Assembly: GCF_026278245.1 (NCBI RefSeq)
Contig: NZ_CP111079.1
Location: 3,598,501 to 3,662,500, forward strand
Reading direction: 5' to 3'
DNA from: Pontibacter kalidii
GTDB lineage: Bacteria; Bacteroidota; Bacteroidia; Cytophagales; Hymenobacteraceae
Length of the DNA: 64,000 bases
Shown here: piece by piece, positions 57,701-64,000 of the stretch
How the letters are laid out: every line of letters begins with the position of its first letter
Position numbering within the stretch: position 1 is the first letter of the stretch
The notes under the pieces: model-generated
What the model saw: the letters and a program-made list of their open reading frames with translations, nothing else
Told to the model about the DNA's origin: nothing
Databases searched by the model: none
Position numbers and translations under genes: made by a program

Positions 57701-58003
57701 CTGCAGCAGGTCGGAGGGGGAGTTGTACAGGATGAGCGTGATCTTGGAGTAGGGGTAGTAGCCGATGAGGCTGGTAATGCGCTTTAGCTCCCGCTCGGCA
57801 TATGCCGCGGCGTTTACAGCTTGCTCCTGCCCGTTCTGGTAGAAGTACACATTAAAGTTTTGGGTGCTGTAGAGCTTCCAGTCGAAGTTCTTATACTGTA
57901 TCCGGCTCTTGCCAAAGGTATCTACGGTAGGCTGCGCCTGCACAGCAGAAGCCGCCAGAAGGCAAAGGATGAACAGCGATAGAAATCTGGAGGAAAAACG
58001 CAT
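54797..58003 (-). CDS. PD40/TolB-like protein with degenerate gluzincin domain and C-terminal barrel
   Basis: 1068 residues with a signal peptide (cleavage near AVQAQ). The N-terminal ~30-280 looks like the gluzincin/peptidase-MA fold, but HExxH is HDLNY (His137-Tyr141), and the usual WxxEGxAxY appears as EWFISGVSAY, so the zinc site is lost. Residues ~285-620 show TolB/WD40-like repeats (GQTDLFLLGSNGRLQRQLTND, GGIAFSSNRWQ). A charged linker leads to a ~400-residue barrel (DLRFSVQEIITTVH...GPKFYVTLGYDF) like Bac_surface_Ag. It probably is a surface-facing assembly or binding protein; the function is unknown. It is 4 bases after the FAD oxidoreductase. Confidence 0.85.
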   Translation of the reverse strand: MRFSSRFLSLFILCLLAASAVQAQPTVDTFGKSRIQYKNFDWKLYSTQNFNVYFYQNGQEQAVNAAAYAERELKRITSLIGYYPYSKITLILYNSPSDLLQSNIGLNNDQYQTGGETLFMKSKIELAYGGTQTEFKHDLNYQLTELLMNDMMYGGSLKEALQSSYLLRLPEWFISGVSAYTAEGWSIEMDSYMRDMLLEQQGTPKPEKIFQKSPRLTGQSVWNYIAERYGYTAIQNILNLTRITRDVEIGITSSLNIPYKRFLQDWYNYYVQINTSSESPLVQLPEGAKLFKKNKEGHFYGKPALNPEGSMLAYVKNDNGIFKIFVQDVRTGKDRVVWRAGYKNLDQHVDFDMPVLAWRSNTQLGFIESRKGKIMLRQVDARNRYSFVPFYENLTTPAATLEQFVHVNSMDYAEDGQSIVVSAVRNGQTDLFLLGSNGRLQRQLTNDIFDDIDPVYLRNNGGIAFSSNRWQDSSATAAKPDFNSIVNNYDIFLLQQEGPDSNVRQLTSSIASEVNPRPTADGNLVYLGEESGIRSVYRYDLSTGTNTPVTNFVQSIEQYDYVPSANVLAVVAADEGNSFVYLLPNYEASTLDALPKTSRQIILETRARTTQEATAAATRRRLLEQEKRTQGNVREEGEINIEDYEFNDAQRQAQQQKRNTAPVRRAGSSGNGVDLLGPLDYDLRFSVQEIITTVHADPLLGFGLVAGVEMADLFENHRIRGTAFMRTDFETNNFFAEYMNLTSRVDLGVQFERSTLRGSLLNAPGSIVNFTKNELTPVLKYPFSHSTSLHLKPKFVSTRFTFKNDFSIPDTVETFWGGNAELVYDNSVITGVNQREGTRFKVGFMALKGFEGSQGDFNKFYADFRHYLKIHRQIILATHLSYGRFFGNSPKKFLIGGMDNWLLADEDDEAELNDVQVNSPADLFYLEYVTPLRGFNFNVRSGSNHLLANAELRIPIVQYLYNGPIGSGFFRNLQLTAFADAGSAYSGANPFSGDNSINTRITGGSTGQLNVDKFDITVINYRNPFLVGYGFGARTTLLGVYGKLDVAWGEAEDNRVGPKFYVTLGYDF

Positions 58004-58007
58004 GCGC

Positions 58008-59099
58008 TTAGGGTTGCTGGTTCAGTTGTTCTATGTACTCGTAATATAACGATAAATATCTAAAAATGTGTATCTCCGGCATCAGCTCTTCTTCTCCGGC
58101 CAGTGCGGCAGCAAAGTGCTGCGCCAGGAAAGGGGCCATCAGCACGCCCTTGGAGCCCATTCCGTTGAACACGCTCAACTGTTTATACTTAGGGTGCGTG
58201 CCTGCCAGCGGCTTTCGGTCTCGCACAGCAGGCCGGATGCCCGCCCAGTGCCCGGTAACCTCAAATTGCTGTGGTGTGATCTGCCGGAAACGCTCGCTCA
58301 GTTCTTCCTGCCCTTGTGGCGTTGGTTTTTCGTCGGGGTTTCGCCAGTCGTAGGTGGCCCCGATAATGAAGCGGCCTGCTCCTTCCGGAACAACGTAAAC
58401 GGCTTTGTTATAGATGCATTCCGGGCTGAAATTCTCTGCTGCCTGCACCTCCAGCACCTCGCCTTTGGTAGGTTGTATGGGCAGCCACTTAAAGTAGGGG
58501 TTGTGCACCACCTGGTAGCCCTCGCAGAAGATCAGATGATCGGCCTCTATGCTTTTATACTTTACACCGCTCTCCGTCAGTTGCAGCTCCTGCAGATCAA
58601 AGCGCTCCGGCAACAGCAGGTGCTGCCGCAGCAGGTCTTCTGTAAGCAGGTCCAGCATCGCGTAAACGTGCAGAAAGCCGCCCCGCCCGATCATAATGCC
58701 GCCAAACGGATCGTCGATACCCGGCTGGTTTATACTTTGGGTATGCGTGGCCAGGATGTAGTCGCCCCAGTTGCCGCCGGCGCTCTTGGCCATCCAGGTG
58801 TTTTGCTCTTCGATGGAGGAGAAGATCTTATAGATCGGCTTATGGAAAAATAACTCCTGACCGTAGCGCGCCTCCAGCGCATCGTAAAAAGCATCGGCAG
58901 CCGGTATAAACGTATCGGCCAACCACGATTTGGCAAAGCGCTTGCCCGCCACGGGGTTCAGCAGACCGGCCGCTACCCTGGAGGCGGAGTTCTCCTTGGG
59001 CTCGTCGATCACCAGCACCTTACGGTCACGGCGGCGCAGCGTCTCGGCTAAAATGGCGCCGGCCAGGCCATGGCCCACCACTATAAAATCGTATTTCAT
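58008..59099 (-). CDS. FAD-dependent oxidoreductase (DAO family)
   Basis: 363-residue flavoprotein with the dinucleotide motif FIVVGHGLAGAILAE at the start and a C-terminal GHWAGIRPAVRDRKPLAG...FNGMGSKGVLMAPFLAQHFA, as in glycine/D-amino-acid oxidase-like or MnmC-C-like enzymes. The substrate is not evident. It is first gene of the minus-strand group and divergent from the MBL gene, with 84 bases between. Confidence 0.9.
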   Translation of the reverse strand: MKYDFIVVGHGLAGAILAETLRRRDRKVLVIDEPKENSASRVAAGLLNPVAGKRFAKSWLADTFIPAADAFYDALEARYGQELFFHKPIYKIFSSIEEQNTWMAKSAGGNWGDYILATHTQSINQPGIDDPFGGIMIGRGGFLHVYAMLDLLTEDLLRQHLLLPERFDLQELQLTESGVKYKSIEADHLIFCEGYQVVHNPYFKWLPIQPTKGEVLEVQAAENFSPECIYNKAVYVVPEGAGRFIIGATYDWRNPDEKPTPQGQEELSERFRQITPQQFEVTGHWAGIRPAVRDRKPLAGTHPKYKQLSVFNGMGSKGVLMAPFLAQHFAAALAGEEELMPEIHIFRYLSLYYEYIEQLNQQP

Positions 59100-59183
59100 A
59101 GGGGCAAGTTACGAGATGTACCGCGTAAATTAGTAACTTAGAGCCACGATTTTGCGCATACCCGATCATCAGAAGAGAACGCC

Positions 59184-59819
59184 ATGAAGGTTACCTGCCT
59201 TACTTTTAACCCCTTTCAGGAGAACACTTACCTGCTGCACGACGACACCAAAGAGTGCGTGGTGGTAGACCCCGGCTGCTACGAGCGGCGGGAGCAGGAG
59301 CAGCTGAAAAAGTATATCGAAGACAACGGCCTGAAGGTGGTGCGCCTGCTCAACACCCACTGCCACATCGACCACGTGCTGGGCAATAAGTTTGTGGCCG
59401 ATACCTACAACGTGGGGCTGGAGATACACCCGGAAGACGAGCAGGTGCTGCGCGCCGTGCCGACCTACGCCTCCAACTACGGCTTTCCGCTGTACGCCGA
59501 GCAGTTGCCGGCTTCCTACCTGAAAGAGGGCGAAAGTATAACGTTCGGCAACACGGAGCTGGAGGTGCTCTTTGCGCCGGGCCACGCGCCGGGCCACGTG
59601 GTGTTTTACAACAAGGCCGATAAAACCGTGATCGGGGGCGATGTGCTCTTCCAAGGCAGCATTGGCCGCACCGACCTACCTGGCGGCGATTTCGACACGC
59701 TCATTCAAAGTATAAAAACAAAGCTTTTCACGCTGCCCGACGAGGTGACGGTTTACCCTGGCCACGGCCCGGAAACCAGCATCGGCTACGAGAAAAAGTA
59801 TAACCCCTTTCTGCGGTAG
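59184..59819 (+). CDS. MBL-fold metallo-hydrolase (glyoxalase II-like)
   Basis: 211-residue metallo-beta-lactamase-fold hydrolase. The metal site is complete: THCHIDH (His59, His61, Asp63, His64), APGHAPGHVVFY, GGDVLFQGSIGRTDL and YPGHGPETSIGYEKKYNPFL. The short length lacks the glutathione-binding C-terminal domain of true glyoxalase II, so the thioester substrate is uncertain. It precedes pssA by 21 bases. Confidence 0.93.
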   Translation: MKVTCLTFNPFQENTYLLHDDTKECVVVDPGCYERREQEQLKKYIEDNGLKVVRLLNTHCHIDHVLGNKFVADTYNVGLEIHPEDEQVLRAVPTYASNYGFPLYAEQLPASYLKEGESITFGNTELEVLFAPGHAPGHVVFYNKADKTVIGGDVLFQGSIGRTDLPGGDFDTLIQSIKTKLFTLPDEVTVYPGHGPETSIGYEKKYNPFLR

Positions 59820-59840
59820 CCCGGCCGCTGCACCCTTTGC

Positions 59841-60548
59841 ATGAAAAAACACATCCCGAACGCCATCACCTGCCTGAACCTGTTTGCGGGTTGCCTGGCG
59901 CTATACTTTGCCTTCAGAGGAGAGTTGGTCACCACCGCCTATCTGGTGGGCATCGCCGCCGTGTTTGATTTTATGGATGGTATGGTGGCCCGCCTGATAA
60001 AGGCCTATTCCGAGATTGGCAAGCAGCTCGACTCGCTGGCCGATATGGTGTCGTTCGGCGTGGTACCGGGCACGGTGATGTTCATCCTGCTGCAGCGCGC
60101 GGAGGCATCTATTTTAGGCATTCCTGCGGATATACTGCCTTTCTTCGGCTTTTTGATCACCATTTTCTCGGCGCTGCGCCTGGCTAAGTTCAACATCGAC
60201 ACCCGACAGACCACCTCGTTTATCGGCCTGCCTACGCCAGCCTGTACGCTGTTTGTGGCCTCTTTGCCGCTGATACTCGATACCGAGGGCCTGCTGGCCT
60301 TTGAGATCATCCTGAACCCGGTGGTGCTGCTTTCGCTAACAGTTATACTTTCGTTCCTGCTGGTGGCCGAGCTGCCGCTGTTCGCCCTTAAGTTCAAGAA
60401 CTTTAGCTGGCAGGATAACGCCGTGCGCTTTATTTTCCTGGGCTTGTCGGTTATCTTGGCGGCTGTGCTTAAATTCGCGGCCATCCCGCTGATCATTCTG
60501 CTGTACGTACTATTGTCTCTCATCAAAAAAACATCTCATACATCATGA
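59841..60548 (+). CDS. pssA: CDP-diacylglycerol--serine O-phosphatidyltransferase
   Basis: 235-residue membrane enzyme joining serine to CDP-diacylglycerol to give phosphatidylserine, precursor of phosphatidylethanolamine. The CDP-alcohol phosphotransferase motif DGMVARLIKAYSEIGKQLDSLAD is intact, after NAITCLNLFAGCLAL. About seven membrane segments are visible. Its stop overlaps the purS start (ATGA). Confidence 0.95.
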   Translation: MKKHIPNAITCLNLFAGCLALYFAFRGELVTTAYLVGIAAVFDFMDGMVARLIKAYSEIGKQLDSLADMVSFGVVPGTVMFILLQRAEASILGIPADILPFFGFLITIFSALRLAKFNIDTRQTTSFIGLPTPACTLFVASLPLILDTEGLLAFEIILNPVVLLSLTVILSFLLVAELPLFALKFKNFSWQDNAVRFIFLGLSVILAAVLKFAAIPLIILLYVLLSLIKKTSHTS

Positions 60549-60796
60549 AATTTGTTGCTGAAATTGATGTAATGCCCCGCCCTGAGTTACTGGACCCACA
60601 AGGCAAAGCTGTACTGCTGGGCCTGGAGCACCTTGGCCTGGACCAGGTAGACAATGTGCGCATCGGCAAGCATATTACCCTGAACCTGGAGGCGGAGACA
60701 GAGGAGATTGCCCGCGAGAAGGTGGAGAAGGCCTGCAGCAAGCTGCTGGCGAACCTAATTATGGAGTCTTATACCTTCGAGCTGAAGCAAATATAG
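60545..60796 (+). CDS. purS: phosphoribosylformylglycinamidine synthase subunit PurS
   Basis: 83-residue small subunit of the FGAM synthase complex, typical PurS length. It shows MKFVAEIDVMPRPELLDPQGKAVLLGLEHLG and VRIGKHITLNLEAE. It overlaps pssA by four bases and so is coupled to a phospholipid gene and not to purQ, which is 9 kb away. Confidence 0.93.
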   Translation: MKFVAEIDVMPRPELLDPQGKAVLLGLEHLGLDQVDNVRIGKHITLNLEAETEEIAREKVEKACSKLLANLIMESYTFELKQI

Positions 60797-60825
60797 CACC
60801 CGGCTGTAGTTCAATATTTTAGCCG

Positions 60826-60887
60826 TATCTTTGTTAAGATATAAGGATGCTGCCTGCCCGTACGTTACGTATAAGCAGGCAGCTTTT
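60826..60887 (+). promoter_or_regulatory. porU promoter box and leader hairpin
   Basis: TATCTTTG (60826-60833) matches the -7 consensus. A 9-bp stem (60849-60857 with 60875-60883) followed by TTTT lies between it and the porU start. The hairpin may end the pssA-purS transcript, or attenuate porU transcripts begun at about 60840. Confidence 0.5.
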
Positions 60888-60906
60888 CATAAATTTATAC
60901 TTGCTT

Positions 60907-63900
60907 ATGATGTGGCCCAAGCGATTGGTTTATGCGTGTGCACTTTGTCTGCTTTCCTGCCTGACAAACGCTGCCGCACAGACCACATCCCCCACTTCTT
61001 TTGCCAGCCAATCTGCACTCAGCGAAGGCGAGTGGTATAAGCTGGCCGTCACTGAAAGCGGCGTCTACAAGATAGATAAAAGCGTGCTGCAGGCGCTCGG
61101 CATCTCTCCCCAAAGTATAGATCCCCGGAAAATTCAGCTTTACGGCAACGGCGGCGGCATGCTGCCCCAGTCCAACAGCGCCCCCCGCCCCGACGATCTG
61201 CAGGAAAACGCCGTTACCGTTATAGGCGAGGAGGACGGCAAGTTCGACGACGCAGACTTTATACTTTTCTACGCCCAGGGACCGCACACCTGGAAGTATG
61301 ATGAGACAGCGAAGCGCTTCCGCCACGAGTATAATGTTTACTCCGACACCGCCTTTTATTTCCTGCGCATCAACCACAGCCCCGGCGCACGCATCACCGC
61401 CCGGGGTCAGGCAGCAGGCGCCTCGCAACCTATAACCAGCTACAACGAACGGCTTTTTCATGAGCAGGACCTGAAGAACATGGTTTTCTCGGGCCGGGAG
61501 TGGTATGGCGAAGAGTTCAGCTCTTTTCAGACGAGCCGCACATTCAGCTTTCCGGTTTCAGATGTGGTTTTAGGTGCAGAGGTAACGCTGGAGGCGGCGC
61601 TCATGGCCAACTCCCCCACCGGCAGCAGCTTCACGGTGCAGCTCAACAGCCAGACACTTGGCTCACAGGAGATAGCCGGCCGCGGCACGCAAAAGTACCA
61701 CCCGGAAGGCATCAACAGCATCAAAGCTTATACTATAAACCAGCAAAGCCTTGGTAGTGGCAATGAGTACAAGGTTACGCTTGCCTTCAGCCCCGGCGGC
61801 AGTTCTACGGCTATGGGATACCTGAACTACCTGGAGCTGCACTACGAGCGCCAGCTCAAGCTTTATGGCGAACAAACCGCCTTTCGCTCCCTCCAAAGTA
61901 TAAACCAACCGGTTAGCACGTTTGCCATGGCCGGCCTTTCCGCAGGCGCCACCGTGTGGGACGTGACCAGCCCTGTGCAGCCGGTGATGCAACTGCATGC
62001 CAGCGGCACCTTTCGTGTGGCTACCGATGTGCTGCGCGAGTTCGTGGCGTTTCAGAGCAACAGTATCACCAACAAGCCTATCCCCGTGGGCCGAGTAGAG
62101 AACCAGAACCTGCACGGCCTCAACCAGAGCGGCTCCCTGGACTTTGTGATCGTCACGCACCCGGCTTTCCTGCAGGAGGCGCAGCGGCTGGCCACTCACC
62201 GGGCGCAGCACAGCGGCATGGAAGTGCAGGTGGTGACCACGCGTCAAGTGTACAACGAATTCTCCTCCGGGGCGCAGGATGTAACTGCCATCCGTGATTT
62301 TATGCGCATGCTCTACAGCCGCAGCAGCAAACCGGAGGGCGACGTGCTGTACCTGCTGCTCTTCGGCGATGCCTCCTACGATTACAAGAACCGTATCCGC
62401 AACAACACCAACTTTGTGCCGGTGTACGAGTCGCGGGAGTCGCTGCACCCGATTACCAGCTATAGCTCCGAGGATTACTTTGGTTTTCTGGATGAGGAGG
62501 AAGGCGAGTGGGCGGAGAACGCCCAGGGGGATCACTTGCTGGACATCGGCATTGGCAGGCTTCCGGCCCGGACAGCAGCAGAGGCAGCCACTATGGTCAG
62601 TAAGATCATCAACTACGACAGCCCTAGCCATTTCGGCAGCTGGCGCAGCAGGATAACGCTCGTCGCCGACGATGGCGACTACAACGAGCACCAGAACGAT
62701 GCGGAGTTCCTGGCCAATTACCTCGTGGAGCATCACCCAAAGAATAACCCCAACAAAGTATACATAGACCTGTACCAGCAGCAGGCCGTGGCCGATGGGC
62801 AGCGCGTGCCGGAGGCCTCCACAGCCCTGGACAAGGCCGTGGAGCAGGGCTCCCTGATCACTAACTATACCGGACACGGCAACGAGGTAAGCTGGGCCTC
62901 GGAGCAGGTGCTCACGCTGCCGCAGATCAGCAACTGGAAGAACAAAAACAATCTAACCTTCCTGCTTACCGCCACCTGCGAGTTCGGCCGCTACGACGAC
63001 CCGGGGCGTCCATCGGGGGCGGAGCTGGCGCTACTGCATGCCGAAGGAGGCGCTGTAGGGCTGCTCACCACCACCCGCCCCGTCTACTCCAACGGCAATC
63101 GCGTGCTCAACCGGAACTTCTATAGTGCTGCCTTCACACCCATCAATGGGCGTATGCCCCGCCTCGGCGACCTGGTGATGCTGACCAAGAACAATAGTAT
63201 AACCGCCAATGCGAGTGGCTCCAGGGGGGTGAACAACCGCAACTTCTCCCTCCTCTCCGACCCTTCCCTGCAGCTGGCTTACCCAGACCTGGAGGCCAGG
63301 ATCACACGCATAAACGGCCAGGAGGTCACGGCCGACACCCTTAGCGCCTTAGCAAAAGTTACCCTGCAGGGGCAGGTGCAGACCAGCTCCGGCAGCCTGG
63401 CCGGCGACTTCTCCGGCACCCTGCACCTGAAAGTATACGAGAAGCCCACCATCCTTCAAACATTGGGAGATGAGGATAGCCCTAAAGTGCCGGTACAAGT
63501 GCGTGAAAGTATACTTTATGACGGCAAGGCCAGCGTGCGGCAGGGCCAGTTTGAGGTCAGCTTTGTGGTGCCAAAAGATATTGCCTACCAGTACGGACAG
63601 GGTAAAATCAGCCTGTATGCCAGTAACAGCACTCAGGATGCCCTGGGCGCTAACCAGGAAGTGATCATTGGTGGTACAGCAAAAGAGGCTCCCGTAGACA
63701 ACACCCCCCCAAGTATAAGGCTGTTCATGGATGACGACTCCTTCGTATCAGGGGGTATCACCGGCCAAACCACCACCCTGCTGGCCCGGCTTTTCGACGA
63801 GAGCGGCATCAATACGGCAGGTATCGGTATAGGCCACGAAATCACAGCCATGCTGGACGAGGAGCAGCATACGCTGGTGGTCCTCAACGATTACTATACG

Positions 63901-64000
63901 TCGGAGCCGGACAGCTACCAGCAAGGCGAGGTGAAGTATACGTTAAAAGACCTGCCGCCCGGCCCGCACACCATCCGGCTCAAGGCCTGGGATACGCATA
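60907..64000 (+). CDS. porU: type IX secretion system sortase PorU, 3' end outside window
   Basis: The open frame continues past the window end (1031 codons visible). The first ATG is at 60907, with a second directly after, and a signal peptide follows (cleavage near NAAAQ). The N-terminal region (EGEWYKLAVTESGVYKIDKSVLQALGI) is typical of PorU. The C25 gingipain-like domain has GHGNEVSWASE (His657) and TATCEFGRYDDP (Cys691). PorU removes the C-terminal signal of T9SS cargo and links it to lipopolysaccharide at the cell surface. porV often follows, but that lies outside the window. Confidence 0.95.
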   Translation, partial: MMWPKRLVYACALCLLSCLTNAAAQTTSPTSFASQSALSEGEWYKLAVTESGVYKIDKSVLQALGISPQSIDPRKIQLYGNGGGMLPQSNSAPRPDDLQENAVTVIGEEDGKFDDADFILFYAQGPHTWKYDETAKRFRHEYNVYSDTAFYFLRINHSPGARITARGQAAGASQPITSYNERLFHEQDLKNMVFSGREWYGEEFSSFQTSRTFSFPVSDVVLGAEVTLEAALMANSPTGSSFTVQLNSQTLGSQEIAGRGTQKYHPEGINSIKAYTINQQSLGSGNEYKVTLAFSPGGSSTAMGYLNYLELHYERQLKLYGEQTAFRSLQSINQPVSTFAMAGLSAGATVWDVTSPVQPVMQLHASGTFRVATDVLREFVAFQSNSITNKPIPVGRVENQNLHGLNQSGSLDFVIVTHPAFLQEAQRLATHRAQHSGMEVQVVTTRQVYNEFSSGAQDVTAIRDFMRMLYSRSSKPEGDVLYLLLFGDASYDYKNRIRNNTNFVPVYESRESLHPITSYSSEDYFGFLDEEEGEWAENAQGDHLLDIGIGRLPARTAAEAATMVSKIINYDSPSHFGSWRSRITLVADDGDYNEHQNDAEFLANYLVEHHPKNNPNKVYIDLYQQQAVADGQRVPEASTALDKAVEQGSLITNYTGHGNEVSWASEQVLTLPQISNWKNKNNLTFLLTATCEFGRYDDPGRPSGAELALLHAEGGAVGLLTTTRPVYSNGNRVLNRNFYSAAFTPINGRMPRLGDLVMLTKNNSITANASGSRGVNNRNFSLLSDPSLQLAYPDLEARITRINGQEVTADTLSALAKVTLQGQVQTSSGSLAGDFSGTLHLKVYEKPTILQTLGDEDSPKVPVQVRESILYDGKASVRQGQFEVSFVVPKDIAYQYGQGKISLYASNSTQDALGANQEVIIGGTAKEAPVDNTPPSIRLFMDDDSFVSGGITGQTTTLLARLFDESGINTAGIGIGHEITAMLDEEQHTLVVLNDYYTSEPDSYQQGEVKYTLKDLPPGPHTIRLKAWDTH

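Noticed and set aside
1..64000. CRISPR arrays, tRNA or rRNA genes, intact insertion sequences
   Set aside because: I found no regularly spaced direct repeats, no cloverleaf candidates and no transposase; only short hairpins and dispersed repeats.

Overview
The window reads as chromosomal DNA of a Bacteroidota bacterium, most likely Cytophagales, family Hymenobacteraceae (Pontibacter-like). The genus is an inference. The phylum rests on direct signs: type IX secretion genes (sprA, porU), Bacteroidota-only families (DUF3078, DUF4292, TPR/DUF4292/EnvC gene order), promoters of the TTG-N19-22-TAnnTTTG type, weak Shine-Dalgarno signals, and the gene order maeB-ruvA-sprA-gcvH-vanZ. Most genes look about 55-57% GC. 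I see no tRNA, rRNA, CRISPR array, intact insertion sequence or prophage.

Layout. 1-3 kb: RidA tail, a possible small RNA, an outer-membrane barrel and an AbgT transporter. 3-7.3 kb: LD-carboxypeptidase, arylamine N-acetyltransferase, then an AT-richer pair (AraC regulator plus RibD/DHFR-like reductase) next to a scrap resembling an integrase tail, and a DUF2238 membrane protein. 7.3-8.0 kb: repeat-rich intergenic DNA. 8-17.2 kb, mainly minus strand: two tandem OmpA lipoproteins, accD, class I aldolase, a DUF4136 lipoprotein (+), the cysS/M28 cyclase-like operon and a membrane-anchored EEP-family protein. 17.4-22.4 kb: rimP-nusA-infB. 23-24.5 kb: a small secreted basic protein and a DUF3078 barrel. 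24.7-32.5 kb: enoyl-CoA hydratase, flippase, dut, sugar nucleotidyltransferase, TPR protein, DUF4292 lipoprotein and EnvC-like factor, a cell-envelope cluster. 33.2-36.7 kb: tatA-tatA-gatA-LysM transglycosylase. 36.9-47.8 kb: maeB-ruvA-sprA-gcvH-vanZ. 48.4-53.5 kb: M28 peptidase, yicC, purQ, SulP transporter. 53.6-59.1 kb, minus strand: FAD oxidoreductase, a PD40/barrel protein with a degenerate gluzincin domain, a serine hydrolase. 59.2-64 kb: MBL hydrolase, pssA, purS and the start of porU, which runs off the window end.

Most content is housekeeping plus cell-envelope biogenesis. SprA (the T9SS translocon channel) and PorU (the sortase that removes the C-terminal signal) act at two ends of the same export route, and the lipoproteins, barrels, flippase, EnvC and LysM transglycosylase serve the same envelope.

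The most striking unexplained signal is not a gene. The hexamer AGTATA (or TATACT), usually inside AAGTATAA/TTATACTT, occurs about 130 times by my eye count in 64 kb, in genes and between them and often touching terminators. Base composition would predict roughly 20. It behaves like a genome-wide repeated word such as a DNA uptake sequence or HIP1. A second signal is a dispersed ~160-bp intergenic repeat present twice in opposite orientation (7.5 and 48.1 kb), surrounded by GC-rich hairpins.
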